This document shows positions 45,067-59,133 of a stretch of DNA of 64,000 nt, piece after piece. The notes beneath the pieces are model-generated. The model made no database searches, had not been told where the DNA came from, and saw nothing but the letters and a program-made list of their open reading frames with translations. The stretch is from contig NZ_NPBD01000011.1 of NCBI RefSeq assembly GCF_002272745.1, forward strand, positions 62,001 through 126,000. Reading direction: 5' to 3'. Source of the DNA: Terribacillus saccharophilus. Lineage in GTDB: Bacteria > Bacillota > Bacilli > Bacillales > Amphibacillaceae. Each line of letters begins with the position of its first letter. Within the stretch, counting starts at the first letter, position 1. Made by a program: the position numbers and the translations under genes.

Positions 45067-46454
45067 ATGAGGAATGCGGCGTCTTTGCGATTTGGGGACA
45101 TGAGAAAGCAGCAGAAGTAACGTACTATGGCCTTCATGCCCTGCAGCACCGTGGGCAGGAGGGAGCCGGAATCGTAACGACTGACCGGGAAAACCTTCAT
45201 TTGCACAAAGGTATCGGCCTGATCAATGATGTATTTTCGGAAGGACAATTCAACAAGCTCAACGGCAATGCTGCCATCGGTCATGTTCGCTATGCTACTG
45301 CTGGCGGAGGAGGCTATGAGAACGTACAGCCATTGCTGTTCCGTTCCCAAAGAGATAGTCTGGCAATCGCGCATAATGGAAACCTCGTCAATGCATACGG
45401 ACTGAAACAGCAGCTGGAAGCGCAAGGCAGCATTTTGCAAACATCTTCTGATACTGAGGTGATTGCCCATCTGATCAAACGCAGCGGCCAAATAGAACTG
45501 GAAGAGGCAATCAAGTCAGCACTCAGCATGGTTAAGGGCGCGTATAGCCTTACAATCCTTACCGAAACACAGCTGTTTGTGGCAGTCGATCCCAAGGGAT
45601 TGCGTCCGTTGTCACTTGGCCGTCTTGGTGATGCTTGGGTTGTATCTTCTGAAACTTGTGCTTTTGATGTAACAGGCGCGGAATATGTACGCGAAGTGGA
45701 GCCAGGCGAATTGATAACGATCAGCGATACTGGTCTTCATACGCAGCGTTTTTCTTCTACTCTTGAAAGATCGCTTTGTTCCATGGAGTATGTGTACTTC
45801 TCCCGTCCAGATTCTAATTTGAACGGCCAGAACGTTCATGCTTCCCGTAAAAAAACGGGTAAAGTGCTCGCACAGGAAGCCCCAATTGAAGCGGATGTTG
45901 TGACAGGTGTGCCTGATTCAAGTATTTCTGCCGCCATCGGATTTTCCGAAGCTTCTGGCATTCCATATGAGCTTGGTTTGATCAAAAATCGTTATGTCGG
46001 CCGTACTTTTATCCAGCCTTCTCAGGAGCTTCGTGAACAAGGCGTGAAAATGAAGCTGTCGGCTGTACGCGGGATTGTCGAAGGTAAACGGGTAGTCATG
46101 GTCGATGATTCTATCGTGCGTGGGACAACAAGCAAACGGATTGTCCGGATGTTGAAAGAAGCAGGCGCAACAGAAGTACATGTGCGCATCGCTTCCCCTC
46201 CGATTCAAAATCCATGCTTTTATGGTATTGATACATCGACAACATCTGAGCTAATTGCTGCTAACCACAGCATTGAGGAAATGCGCGAGCTGATTGAAGC
46301 AGATTCTCTATCATTCCTGACAGTCGAAGGCCTGGAAGATTGCATCGTCGGAGACAACGATACGATGACACATGGTATTTGCAAAGCATGCTTTACAGGA
46401 AACTATCCAACTGAAATCTATCCGGATACAGTACTTCCGGCGTACAAATGTTAG
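45042..46454 (+). CDS. purF: glutamine PRPP amidotransferase PurF
   Basis: 470 aa from ATG 45042 (AAAGGAGC). First committed enzyme of purine synthesis. The 11-residue propeptide [11 protein letters not shown] precedes Cys12, which becomes the N-terminal nucleophile after cleavage, as in B. subtilis. The PRPP-binding motif [18 protein letters not shown] is intact, and the Cys residues near the C-terminus ([12 protein letters not shown] and CEYK-like end) fit the 4Fe-4S type. Feedback inhibition by AMP/GMP is known for the family. Confidence 0.97.
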   Translation: MLAEIKGLNEECGVFAIWGHEKAAEVTYYGLHALQHRGQEGAGIVTTDRENLHLHKGIGLINDVFSEGQFNKLNGNAAIGHVRYATAGGGGYENVQPLLFRSQRDSLAIAHNGNLVNAYGLKQQLEAQGSILQTSSDTEVIAHLIKRSGQIELEEAIKSALSMVKGAYSLTILTETQLFVAVDPKGLRPLSLGRLGDAWVVSSETCAFDVTGAEYVREVEPGELITISDTGLHTQRFSSTLERSLCSMEYVYFSRPDSNLNGQNVHASRKKTGKVLAQEAPIEADVVTGVPDSSISAAIGFSEASGIPYELGLIKNRYVGRTFIQPSQELREQGVKMKLSAVRGIVEGKRVVMVDDSIVRGTTSKRIVRMLKEAGATEVHVRIASPPIQNPCFYGIDTSTTSELIAANHSIEEMRELIEADSLSFLTVEGLEDCIVGDNDTMTHGICKACFTGNYPTEIYPDTVLPAYKC

Positions 46455-46464
46455 GAGGGCAAGC

Positions 46465-47490
46465 ATGAGCGAACTATACAAACAAGCCGGTGTGGATGTT
46501 GAAGCAGGCTATCGCGCAGTAGATTTAATGAAAAAACATATAAACCGTACAAACCGTCCGGAAGTGATTGGCGGTGTGGGCGCGTTTGCCGGACTGTTTG
46601 ACTTGTCGTCTTTCTCCTATAAAGAACCGGTACTTGTTTCCGGAACGGATGGAGTTGGCACGAAGCTGAAGCTGGCTTTTGATATGGAGCAGCATGATAC
46701 AGTCGGAATCGATCTTGTCGCTATGTGTGTAAATGACATTATCGCTCAAGGTGCGCAAGCGTTGTTCTTCCTTGATTATATTGCCTGCGGCAAAAATGAA
46801 CCGGAGAAGATTGAGCAGATCGTTAAAGGTATTGCTGATGGCTGTGTCGAAGCAGGTGCTGCTTTGATAGGCGGCGAGACAGCTGAAATGCCAGGTATGT
46901 ACGGAGCGGAAGAATATGATTTAGCTGGATTTGTCGTTGGTATCGGAGAGAAATCAAAGCTAATTAGCGGTGCAGATGTTAAAGCAGGAGATAGCATTAT
47001 CGGTATTGCCTCAAGTGGCCTGCATTCCAATGGCTTCTCCCTCGTGCGCCGTTTGATTGACCAGCATGGACTGAGCCTGGACGAGGTGTACGCACCATTT
47101 GATCGTCCTTTAGGAGAAATCTTGCTTGAGCCGACCAAAATTTACTCGAAAGCAGTGCGTGCTGTCCAAGAGAAAATCGATATTCATGGTATCTCTCATA
47201 TTACTGGCGGCGGCTTCCACGAGAACCTGCCGCGTGCAGTACCAGAGGATCTAGGTGTTCGAATACAAACCGGAAGCTGGGAGCTGCCAGCTATCTATGA
47301 ATTCCTAATGGAAAAAGCACAGCTAGTATTCGAAGATATGCTTGGTGTATTCAATACAGGAATCGGTATGGCGCTGATTGTCTCCAAGGAAGACGCGGAA
47401 GAGACGATGACAATCCTGCAAGAAGCTGGCGAGAGCGCCTGGATTATTGGTGATGTAACGGATAAGACAGGCGTGGAGTTTACCGCATGA
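46465..47490 (+). CDS. purM: AIR synthase PurM
   Basis: 341 aa from ATG 46465 (TTAGGAGGGC). ATP-dependent ring closure of FGAM to [46 protein letters not shown] and [13 protein letters not shown] are diagnostic. Overlaps purN by 4 bp. Confidence 0.97.
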   Translation: MSELYKQAGVDVEAGYRAVDLMKKHINRTNRPEVIGGVGAFAGLFDLSSFSYKEPVLVSGTDGVGTKLKLAFDMEQHDTVGIDLVAMCVNDIIAQGAQALFFLDYIACGKNEPEKIEQIVKGIADGCVEAGAALIGGETAEMPGMYGAEEYDLAGFVVGIGEKSKLISGADVKAGDSIIGIASSGLHSNGFSLVRRLIDQHGLSLDEVYAPFDRPLGEILLEPTKIYSKAVRAVQEKIDIHGISHITGGGFHENLPRAVPEDLGVRIQTGSWELPAIYEFLMEKAQLVFEDMLGVFNTGIGMALIVSKEDAEETMTILQEAGESAWIIGDVTDKTGVEFTA

Positions 47491-48059
47491 TTTCAGCTGC
47501 TGTTTTTGCTTCCGGCAGCGGCAGCAACGCAGAAGCGATTGTGCAGGCTTCGGAATTACCTTGCACAATCCAGCTGCTTGTTTGTGATAAACCGGAAGCA
47601 CCTGTTATAGAGAAGGCAAAAAAATGGGACGTAGAGGTTTTTGTCTGCAACCCGAAAACCTTTGAAGATAAACAAGCCTATGAACAAGCTATTCTTACTA
47701 AGCTGCAGGAGAAACAGATAGAATGGATTTTTCTGGCGGGTTACATGCGCTTGATCGGACAAACCTTGCTGGAAGCTTATCCAGAACGGATTCTTAACAT
47801 CCACCCGTCGCTGCTGCCTGCATTTGCCGGCAAGGATGCTATCGGGCAGGCTTTGTCAGCAGGTGTGAAGGTGAGCGGAGTGACGATCCATTTCGTTGAT
47901 GCGGGAATGGATACAGGCAATATCATCGCCCAGGAAGCAGTTCCGGTACTGGAAGAAGATACACACCACACTTTGCATCAACGAATCCAAACAATAGAGC
48001 ACCGCCTTTATCCGGAAACGATTTCGTACATACTCAAAGAACGAGATAGAAAGGAATGA
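47487..48059 (+). CDS. purN: GAR transformylase PurN
   Basis: 190 aa. Formyltetrahydrofolate-dependent formylation of [16 protein letters not shown] at the N-terminus, the catalytic [17 protein letters not shown] segment and [15 protein letters not shown] [11 protein letters not shown] motif are present. Stop overlaps the region of the purH start. Confidence 0.96.
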   Translation: MISAAVFASGSGSNAEAIVQASELPCTIQLLVCDKPEAPVIEKAKKWDVEVFVCNPKTFEDKQAYEQAILTKLQEKQIEWIFLAGYMRLIGQTLLEAYPERILNIHPSLLPAFAGKDAIGQALSAGVKVSGVTIHFVDAGMDTGNIIAQEAVPVLEEDTHHTLHQRIQTIEHRLYPETISYILKERDRKE

Positions 48060-48064
48060 CTGTA

Positions 48065-49591
48065 ATGCCACGTGCGTTAATCAGCGTATCAGATAAAACA
48101 GGAATCATCCCATTTGCCAAAGGTTTAGCAGAATTGAATTATGACATCATTTCGACTGGAGGCACCCTGAAACAGCTGCAGGAAGAAGGTATTCCAGCTG
48201 TAGCAGTGTCTGACGTGACGAAATTTGATGAAATCATGGACGGACGTGTGAAAACTCTGCACCCAGCCATCCACGGCGGTTTGTTGGCTAGAAGAGATGA
48301 CGAAAGCCATATGCAGCAGCTGAAAGAGCGTGACATAACACCAATCGATTTGGTCGTGGTAAATCTCTATCCGTTTAAAAATACAATTGAGAAGCCAGGC
48401 GTTACTGAAGCGGATGCAATCGAAAATATCGACATCGGCGGACCGACAATGCTTCGTTCTGCAGCTAAAAACTTTGCAGGTGTCACTGTTCTAGTTGATC
48501 CAGAAGATTACGACGCAACTTTATCTGCTTTACAACAGGGTGAGCTTTCTTATGAAGCGAAACGCCGCTTAGCAGGTAAGGTATTCCGCCATACAGCAAA
48601 CTATGATGCGATGATAGCAAGTTATTTTGCCGAATTGAACGAAGAGCATGATACGGAAACATTGACGCTCACATATGAAAAAGTTCAATCCTTGCGTTAT
48701 GGAGAAAACCCGCATCAGGCAGCAGCATTCTATAAGGATCCAATCGTCAAAGGAGCTTCCGTTGCAAATGCGAAACAGCTTCATGGTAAGGAGCTTTCTT
48801 ACAACAACATCCAGGATGCCAATGCGGCACTTGAAATCGTCATGGAATTCCAAGAGCCTGCCGCAGTAGCAGTCAAACATATGAACCCTTGCGGCGTTGG
48901 CGTTGGAGAATCTATTTCGAATGCTTTCCGTAAAGCATTTGAAGCAGATCCGACATCTATTTTTGGCGGCATTGTTGCTTTGAATGGTGCAGTCGATAAA
49001 GATACGGCATTGCAACTGAAGGAAATCTTCCTTGAGATTGTTATAGCGCCGAGCTTCACAGAAGAAGCATTGGCTTTATTGACAGAGAAGAAAAACATCC
49101 GTCTATTGGAACTTGCTGCAGATGCGATTCAGCAGCCGAAAAAGGTTGTCAGCGTAAGCGGCGGTTTGCTTGTGCAGGATTATGATACAGGGGCTATTAC
49201 GGAAGCGGAACTTACTGTAGCAACAGATCGTAAGCCAACAGAGGAAGAAATGAAAAATCTTCTCTTCGCTTGGAAAGTTGTGAAGCATGTTAAATCCAAT
49301 GCCATCGTTGTGGCAAAAGATGATCAGACAATCGGTGTCGGTGCTGGTCAAATGAATAGAGTTGGAGCAGCTAAAATCGCCTTGGAACAAGCTGGTGAAA
49401 AAGCTACAGGAGCGGTTCTTGCATCGGATGCCTTCTTCCCGATGCCAGACACAGTAGAAGCAGCTATTAAAGCTGGCGTTACAGCTATCATCCAGCCAGG
49501 CGGATCTAAACGAGACGAAGATTCTGTAGCTGTATGTAATGCACACAACATTGCCATGGTCTACACAGATCTGCGCCACTTTAAGCACTAA
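48065..49591 (+). CDS. purH: bifunctional AICAR transformylase/IMP cyclohydrolase PurH
   Basis: 508 aa from ATG 48065, with AAAGGA nine bases upstream. ATG 48056 is in frame but sits on the SD. Catalyses the last two steps to IMP. MGS-like cyclohydrolase domain (about 1-195: ALISVSDKTGIIPFAKGL, STGGTLKQL, GRVKTLHPAIHGGLL) and transformylase domain with AVKHMNPCGVGVGESI and DAFFPMPDTVE are clear. Confidence 0.96.
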   Translation: MPRALISVSDKTGIIPFAKGLAELNYDIISTGGTLKQLQEEGIPAVAVSDVTKFDEIMDGRVKTLHPAIHGGLLARRDDESHMQQLKERDITPIDLVVVNLYPFKNTIEKPGVTEADAIENIDIGGPTMLRSAAKNFAGVTVLVDPEDYDATLSALQQGELSYEAKRRLAGKVFRHTANYDAMIASYFAELNEEHDTETLTLTYEKVQSLRYGENPHQAAAFYKDPIVKGASVANAKQLHGKELSYNNIQDANAALEIVMEFQEPAAVAVKHMNPCGVGVGESISNAFRKAFEADPTSIFGGIVALNGAVDKDTALQLKEIFLEIVIAPSFTEEALALLTEKKNIRLLELAADAIQQPKKVVSVSGGLLVQDYDTGAITEAELTVATDRKPTEEEMKNLLFAWKVVKHVKSNAIVVAKDDQTIGVGAGQMNRVGAAKIALEQAGEKATGAVLASDAFFPMPDTVEAAIKAGVTAIIQPGGSKRDEDSVAVCNAHNIAMVYTDLRHFKH

Positions 49592-49609
49592 TTGTCAGGG
49601 GGAGACGTT

Positions 49610-50863
49610 GTGAAAGTTCTTGTGATAGGCAGCGGCGGCCGCGAGCATAGTATCGTCGCAAAGCTAGCTTTAAGTACTGAGATAACGGCATTGTACGCAG
49701 CACCAGGTAATGGCGGTATAGCCGATTTGGCAACTTGTGTGCCAATTGATGTAACAGCTGTAGATGACCTTGTCCATTTTGCAAAGGAAGAACAAATCGA
49801 CTGGACGTTTGTCGGACCGGAAATTCCTTTGCTTGCAGGTGTCGTCAATGCTTTTCAGCAGGAAAACCTAAACGTATTCGGACCGACGAAGGAAGCTGCT
49901 TTGATTGAAGGAAGCAAGGATTACGCTAAAAGCTTTATGCGTGAACATGCTATCCCGACTGCTGCAAGTGAGACTTTTTCTGACGCAGAGAAAGCAAAGG
50001 CTTATATTGCGAAAAAAGGTGCGCCAATTGTTGTGAAAGCAGATGGTCTTGCTGCTGGTAAAGGCGTTGTCGTTGCCAACACAGTTGAGGAAGCAAATGA
50101 AGCTGTAGAAAGCATGCTGGTCAATAACCAGTTCGGCCAAGCGGGAAGTCTTGTTATTATTGAGGATTTCCTTGACGGTAAGGAATTTTCACTTATGGCT
50201 TTCGTGAATGGTAAAGATGTCTATCCGCTCGTGCCTGCTCGTGATCATAAGCGCGTTTACGATAATGACCAAGGACCGAATACAGGCGGCATGGGAGCCT
50301 ATGCTCCGATCCCAGATTTGCAGCAAAAAGTGATTGATGAAGCAATCGAACGAATTCTAAAGCCTGCTGCTGCTGGACTTGTAAAAGAAGACCGTTCCTT
50401 TACTGGTGTTTTGTACGCAGGGCTTATTGAAACAACAGACGGACCGAAAGTAATTGAATTCAATGCCCGTTTTGGAGACCCTGAAACACAGGTCATTTTA
50501 CCACTGTTAGAAAATGATTTGCTGCAAGTAATGCGGGATGTTACTGCTGGTAACGATCCGCAGCTGACATGGAAGGACGCTTATGCTACTGGTACTGTTA
50601 TTGCAGCAAGCGGCTACCCAGGAAACTATGACAAGCAGCTTCTGATTCCTGACTTAACAGAACTTCCGCAGGACGTATACTGTATTCACGCCGGTACGGA
50701 AAAAACAGCGGAAGGCTATGTTTCTAATGGAGGGCGCATCTTGTTCATCGGTTCTGTACACCATAATCGTACGGATGCGGTGGAAAGTGTCAAAACAGGA
50801 CTTACCATCTTTAAAGATAATCCGAATTTCCACTACCGGACTGATATTGGATTCGGGAAATAA
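49610..50863 (+). CDS. purD: GAR synthetase PurD
   Basis: 417 aa from GTG 49610 (AGGGGGAGACGTT). An in-frame TTG at 49592 overlaps the purH stop and the SD. ATP-grasp ligation of glycine to phosphoribosylamine. KVLVIGSGGREHSI, ADGLAAGKGVVVA, ARDHKRVYDNDQGPNTGGMG and EFNARFGDPETQ are diagnostic. Last gene of the pur operon; a strong terminator follows. Confidence 0.97.
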   Translation: MKVLVIGSGGREHSIVAKLALSTEITALYAAPGNGGIADLATCVPIDVTAVDDLVHFAKEEQIDWTFVGPEIPLLAGVVNAFQQENLNVFGPTKEAALIEGSKDYAKSFMREHAIPTAASETFSDAEKAKAYIAKKGAPIVVKADGLAAGKGVVVANTVEEANEAVESMLVNNQFGQAGSLVIIEDFLDGKEFSLMAFVNGKDVYPLVPARDHKRVYDNDQGPNTGGMGAYAPIPDLQQKVIDEAIERILKPAAAGLVKEDRSFTGVLYAGLIETTDGPKVIEFNARFGDPETQVILPLLENDLLQVMRDVTAGNDPQLTWKDAYATGTVIAASGYPGNYDKQLLIPDLTELPQDVYCIHAGTEKTAEGYVSNGGRILFIGSVHHNRTDAVESVKTGLTIFKDNPNFHYRTDIGFGK

Positions 50864-50866
50864 AGC

Positions 50867-50904
50867 AAAGAAGAACTGGTACACGGGCCAGTTCTTCTTT
50901 TTTA
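50867..50904. terminator. terminator of the pur operon (convergent)
   Basis: AAAGAAGAACTGG-TACACGGG-CCAGTTCTTCTTT with T6 tail. Also abuts the stop of the minus-strand gene. Confidence 0.93.
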
Positions 50905-51126
50905 TTCCCCTTGAGAATCCTGTTTTTGGCGAAATTGATTGATGAGAGTCATGCTTGGGCAATAACGCACAATACCTTCAGCGATCTTGATGGCGCCTGC
51001 CAGCAAAGTCAAATGGGCAGTTAATTGCTTCGGTTTTGTGACAAGTGCAGCAGTGGCATACCCGACCATGCTGACGCCAGCCGCAATCCGAATCATTGCC
51101 TGGATTATTCCAATATTCGGTTTCAA
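50902..51126 (-). CDS. DUF2892 small membrane protein
   Basis: 74 aa from TTG at 51126 with AAAGGGGTG upstream on the minus strand. Two hydrophobic segments (about 9-30 and 36-55) and the N-terminal KPNIGIIQAMIRIAAG pattern plus AIKIAEGIVRYCP match the DUF2892 family of small inner-membrane proteins. Function unknown. Convergent with purD, sharing its terminator. Confidence 0.75.
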   Translation of the reverse strand: MKPNIGIIQAMIRIAAGVSMVGYATAALVTKPKQLTAHLTLLAGAIKIAEGIVRYCPSMTLINQFRQKQDSQGE

Positions 51127-51293
51127 GCTTGATGCACCCCTTTCCTTTATTAACTCTATTTTTCCTGCTATATCAGGTGTTTATGCTAGTATAAAAATTC
51201 CAATGCACATCGTATTACGCAAATGGGCCGAGATGATGTATGATAAAGGATAAGGTAAGAAGCACATACGTGCGTATGGGGGAGGGAAGCTGT

Positions 51294-51596
51294 ATGCAGC
51301 TTGATAAGCTCCGTGGTGAGCATTTAGATGAACTATTTCAGGCAATACTTTCATTAAAAGATGTCGAGGAATGTTATCGCTTCTTCGATGATATTGCGAC
51401 AATCAGCGAAATACAATCGCTTACACAGCGCCTCCAAGTGGCGAAGATGCTGCGTGATGGAGCAACGTATCATGCAATCGTTCAGGAAACGAGTGCATCG
51501 ACCACAACGATCTCCCGTGTGAAACGCTGCCTCAATTATGGGAACGATGGCTATAATACGGTTCTTGAGCGTTTGGAAGAAAAACCAGAAGAATAA
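51294..51596 (+). CDS. yerC: YerC, TrpR-like DNA-binding protein
   Basis: 100 aa from ATG 51294 (GGGGGAGGG upstream). All-helical TrpR-superfamily fold with LTQRLQVAKMLRDGATYHAI and the recognition helix SASTTTISRVKRCLNYGNDGY. B. subtilis YerC has been linked to histidine biosynthesis gene control; the target here is unknown. The oxidoreductase gene follows by 14 bp, so they probably form one unit. Position before pcrB-pcrA-ligA matches B. subtilis. Confidence 0.9.
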   Translation: MQLDKLRGEHLDELFQAILSLKDVEECYRFFDDIATISEIQSLTQRLQVAKMLRDGATYHAIVQETSASTTTISRVKRCLNYGNDGYNTVLERLEEKPEE

Positions 51597-51610
51597 GGAG
51601 CTGACATTGG

Positions 51611-52603
51611 ATGGTACGCTTTGGTGTGGTCGGAACGAATTGGATTACAGAAATATTTCTGGAAGCAAGTAAAAAGGTCGATAATTTCGAGCTGACGGCT
51701 GTCTACTCCCGAAAGCTTGAAAAGGCGGAGGAATTCGCCAGCAAGCATAAAGCAGTACATACGTTCATCGACATTGAACAAATGGCGGCGAGCGGGGAAA
51801 TCGATGCAGTTTATATTGCGAGTCCGAATGCTTTGCATGCGGGACAAGCCAAGATTTTCATGCAGCATGGTGTTCATGTTTTATGTGAAAAGCCGCTGGC
51901 ATCCAATACTGCTGAAGTGAAAGATCTCATTCAAACAGCAAAGCAACATGATGTATTACTAATGGAAGCGATGAAATCGACGTTTCTTCCGAATTTCCAT
52001 GCCGTTAAGGAGAATCTGGAGAAAATCGGACCGGTGCGCCGCTATGTGGCACAGCTTTGTCAGTACTCGTCACGCTACGATGCTTACCGGCAAGGGACGA
52101 TTCTAAATGCGTTCAATCCCGAACTTAGTAATGGTGCAACAATGGATATCGGTATCTATTGCTTGTATCCACTTGTTGCTTTGTTCGGCAAACCGAAGGA
52201 AATCAAGGCGAGCGGAACTTTGCTTGAGTCCGGTGTGGATGGCCAAGCAACAATAACGCTGACGTATGATGGTATGGAGGCGCTTGTTTACTATTCGAAA
52301 ATTACCAGCTCTACGTTGCCTTCTGAGATTCAAGGAGAAGATGCGACGATTCGGATCGATCATATTGGACATTTTGAGGACGTAACGATCCAATATCACG
52401 ACAGCACAGAGCATACCATCAGCGGTCCGCAGGATAACGACCATAACATGAAATATGAAATAGAGGAATTCGTAAACCTGATTCAATCTGGAAAGCGGGA
52501 ATCAAGTATCAACACACATGAACTAGCACTATCTGTAGCCGAAATTATGGAGAAAGCGCGAAGTCAGTTTGGCTTGATTTACCCAGCTGATCGGATCCAA
52601 TGA
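51611..52603 (+). CDS. Gfo/Idh/MocA-family oxidoreductase
   Basis: 330 aa. N-terminal Rossmann domain with GVVGTNWITEIFLEA in place of the usual GxGxxG (only part of the glycine motif is present) and the family EKPLASN motif near residue 97-103. C-terminal alpha/beta dimerisation domain with NGATMDIGIYCLYPL. NAD(P)-dependent oxidation or reduction of a sugar-like substrate is likely; identity unknown. SD AAGGAG overlaps the yerC stop region. A terminator follows. Confidence 0.85.
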   Translation: MVRFGVVGTNWITEIFLEASKKVDNFELTAVYSRKLEKAEEFASKHKAVHTFIDIEQMAASGEIDAVYIASPNALHAGQAKIFMQHGVHVLCEKPLASNTAEVKDLIQTAKQHDVLLMEAMKSTFLPNFHAVKENLEKIGPVRRYVAQLCQYSSRYDAYRQGTILNAFNPELSNGATMDIGIYCLYPLVALFGKPKEIKASGTLLESGVDGQATITLTYDGMEALVYYSKITSSTLPSEIQGEDATIRIDHIGHFEDVTIQYHDSTEHTISGPQDNDHNMKYEIEEFVNLIQSGKRESSINTHELALSVAEIMEKARSQFGLIYPADRIQ

Positions 52604-52610
52604 CACACTG

Positions 52611-52645
52611 AAGCCTGGCAATCGGTTGCCGGGCTTTCTTCATTT
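52611..52645 (+). terminator. Rho-independent terminator
   Basis: GCCTGGCAA/TTGCCGGGC stem with one G-U pair and a TTTCTTCATTT tail. Confidence 0.8.
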
Positions 52646-52698
52646 GCAAACTCTTCGTATTTTCCTCGCCTTAACCACTAAATTATCCAGTCGATTTT

Positions 52699-52707
52699 TG
52701 CTATAAT
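52699..52707 (+). promoter_or_regulatory. extended -10 promoter of the pcrB operon
   Basis: TGCTATAAT is a perfect extended -10 element, 36 bp before the pcrB GTG. No good -35 is seen, which is acceptable for this type. Confidence 0.6.
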
Positions 52708-52742
52708 GAACGTTATGGAAGCAAGTAATGGAGGATATACAC

Positions 52743-53432
52743 GTGTATAACATGAAAGAGTGGCAACATATATTCAAACTCGATCCAGCCAAGGAAATAA
52801 GCGATGAAGATTTGGAGAAAATCTGTGAGTCCGGTACAGATGCCATCATTGTCGGCGGTACAGACAATGTAACTCTGGATGGTGTACTCGATTTGCTCGC
52901 GCGGATTCGACGTCACACAGTACCGGTCATTCTGGAGATTAGCACGATGGAGGCTTTGACACCTGGCTTCGATTTTTATTATGTGCCAATGGTGATGAAC
53001 AGCAAGGACAAGCAATGGGTTATGGGGCTGCATCATGAAGCAGTCAAAGCGTATCGGGATATGATGCACTGGGATGAAATCATGATGGAAGGCTATTGTG
53101 TCATCAATCCGGAAGCGAAGGTTTTCACCCACACTCAATGTATGCTGCCAACTGAGGAAGATACGGTTGCTTACGCTTATATGGCGGAACATATGTACAA
53201 GCTCCCGATATTTTATCTAGAAAACAGCGGAGCATATGCTGATCCTGCACTTGTCAGAAAGGTGAAAAATCAGCTTTCAAACACGCTGCTATTCTATGGA
53301 GGCGGTATCGTTTCACCGGAGCAAGCAGCGGAGATGAAGCAATATGCTGATGTGATTATTGTCGGAAACAGCGTGTATGATAATATAAAGGCTGCTCTAA
53401 AGACAGTGAGAGCAGTAAAAGGAAAGAAATAA
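52743..53432 (+). CDS. pcrB: heptaprenylglyceryl phosphate synthase PcrB
   Basis: 229 aa from GTG 52743: GGAGG sits 7 bp upstream, and the resulting start [15 protein letters not shown] aligns with known PcrB starts. ATG 52728 would include the SD. TIM-barrel enzyme that joins heptaprenyl diphosphate to sn-glycerol-1-phosphate, making an archaeal-type ether lipid precursor. [26 protein letters not shown] and [13 protein letters not shown] are conserved. Followed 13 bp later by pcrA. Confidence 0.94.
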   Translation: MYNMKEWQHIFKLDPAKEISDEDLEKICESGTDAIIVGGTDNVTLDGVLDLLARIRRHTVPVILEISTMEALTPGFDFYYVPMVMNSKDKQWVMGLHHEAVKAYRDMMHWDEIMMEGYCVINPEAKVFTHTQCMLPTEEDTVAYAYMAEHMYKLPIFYLENSGAYADPALVRKVKNQLSNTLLFYGGGIVSPEQAAEMKQYADVIIVGNSVYDNIKAALKTVRAVKGKK

Positions 53433-53445
53433 AGGCGGTGCTAAC

Positions 53446-57686
<4,241 letters not shown>

Positions 57687-57699
57687 AGAGGAGAAACAC

Positions 57700-58914
57700 A
57701 TGAAGAAATTAGCAGGTGTTCTGTCTATAGGAGCACTCGTATTGCTGGCAAGCTGCGGACCGTCTGGCGGCGGGGAAGAAGAAGTGAAGCAGGAAACGGC
57801 AGATGGCGGCGAAAAAACATCCGTCGTTTCCAGCTATAATTTCTCAGACGAAGAATACAAAGTATTGCTGCCTTATGAGAGCGGTAAATCTAAAGGCGTC
57901 GTCAACTACGAGACTAGTGCAGCTCGCGGAGTAATCATCAACCAAATTGCCAACCGATTGGATATCGATGAAGTCGAAGAGGGACTTCGCAACCATTCGA
58001 AGGATGTATTCAGTCCAGACGATTATTATTTCCGCGAAGGACAAATGCTCGATAGCGACACGCTTTATAGTTGGATCGGCCGTTATGCCAAAGCACAAAA
58101 GGACGATAAGGGCAAAACATCCCCCGATGAAGAAGCGAAGGAGCTCGGACTCAATCCAGAGCTGAATGAAGATAAAGCATCGGAGAAGGATTTCCGTGAT
58201 AATCCGAAGTATCTATCCCACATCCTGGAGCAGGATTATATGGTCGAGGATGATAACGGTGATATTAAGCTGGGCGGAGTCTCCATTGCTCTTGCGATGA
58301 AATCGGAATACCAGTTTACGACAGGCGGAAAAGGTCCTTACCGTGAGGAAATTCCAGAGGATAAAATGCTCGCACAGGCGAATGAAATGTCTAAAAAGAT
58401 TGTCGAAAGAATGCGCAACATTGATGGCTTAAGTGAAGTTCCAATTCATATTACCGTTTATCAGGAAGCTAAGAAGGAATCTGTCGTGCCAGGTAACTTC
58501 GTTGCTGAAACTACTGTAGATAAAGGTAGCAGCTCGGTCGGAGATTGGGATAAGATTGACGAGAAGAACGTCTTGTTCCCTTCTGATGATGCAAATGAAA
58601 ACCACCCAGATGAAAGTCAATATATTTCCGCTTTCACGACAAAAGTGGCAAGCTTCTTCCCGAATTACACAGGAATGGTCGGCAGAGGATTCTACCAAAA
58701 TGACGAACTTAAGAAGCTGACGATTGATATCCCGATTCAATTTGAAGGAAACGCTGAAGTAGTTGCCTTCACACAATATGCATACAGCCAGATCATGGAT
58801 ATCTTCCCGAACTATTATGACCTGGAAATCAACATCACCTCAAATGATCAGACAGAAGCAATCATTACGAGGGAACATGATACCAAAGAACCGGAAGTTT
58901 ACATCCTTAATTAA
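57700..58914 (+). CDS. yerH: CamS-family lipoprotein (YerH)
   Basis: 404 aa. Lipoprotein signal peptide with lipobox LASC and lipidated Cys19, then a Gly/Glu-rich linker and a CamS domain (about 50-404) with GVVNYETSAARGVIINQIA and the C-terminal TIDIPIQFEGNAEVVAFTQY. In staphylococci and enterococci CamS-type lipoprotein signal peptides are processed into the cAM373-like sex pheromone; here residues 12-18 read ALVLLAS, compared with AIFILAS. GAGAGGAG precedes ATG 57700. Role of the lipoprotein itself is unknown. Confidence 0.92.
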   Translation: MKKLAGVLSIGALVLLASCGPSGGGEEEVKQETADGGEKTSVVSSYNFSDEEYKVLLPYESGKSKGVVNYETSAARGVIINQIANRLDIDEVEEGLRNHSKDVFSPDDYYFREGQMLDSDTLYSWIGRYAKAQKDDKGKTSPDEEAKELGLNPELNEDKASEKDFRDNPKYLSHILEQDYMVEDDNGDIKLGGVSIALAMKSEYQFTTGGKGPYREEIPEDKMLAQANEMSKKIVERMRNIDGLSEVPIHITVYQEAKKESVVPGNFVAETTVDKGSSSVGDWDKIDEKNVLFPSDDANENHPDESQYISAFTTKVASFFPNYTGMVGRGFYQNDELKKLTIDIPIQFEGNAEVVAFTQYAYSQIMDIFPNYYDLEINITSNDQTEAIITREHDTKEPEVYILN

Positions 58915-58989
58915 AGCAGCCATACAAAAAGAGACAAAAAATTGTATTATTAGACAAGACTAGGAAAGTATCACCAGAAAATAGGTAGA

Positions 58990-59067
58990 GAAGCACATGC
59001 TTCAATCCCTACTTTCCCAATATACTTAAAGCCGGGATGTGTTAGAATGAAAGCAGGAACACATCCC
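58990..59067 (+). promoter_or_regulatory. control region of the peptide-receptor gene
   Basis: Within the 219-bp gap before the regulator: TGCTTC (58998-59003), 17-bp spacer and TATACT (59021-59026) form a weak promoter. The dyad GAAGCA-CA-TGCTTC (58990-59003) covers its -35. Just downstream a perfect 10-bp inverted repeat GGGATGTGTT / AACACATCCC (59034-59043 and 59058-59067) would form a stable 5' leader hairpin. Confidence 0.45.
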
Positions 59068-59133
59068 AGCAATGGTCTTGGGCACAAGCTCTTACGCAGA
59101 AAGAAATAACTATGTTTCGAGGTGTAGCCCAAA

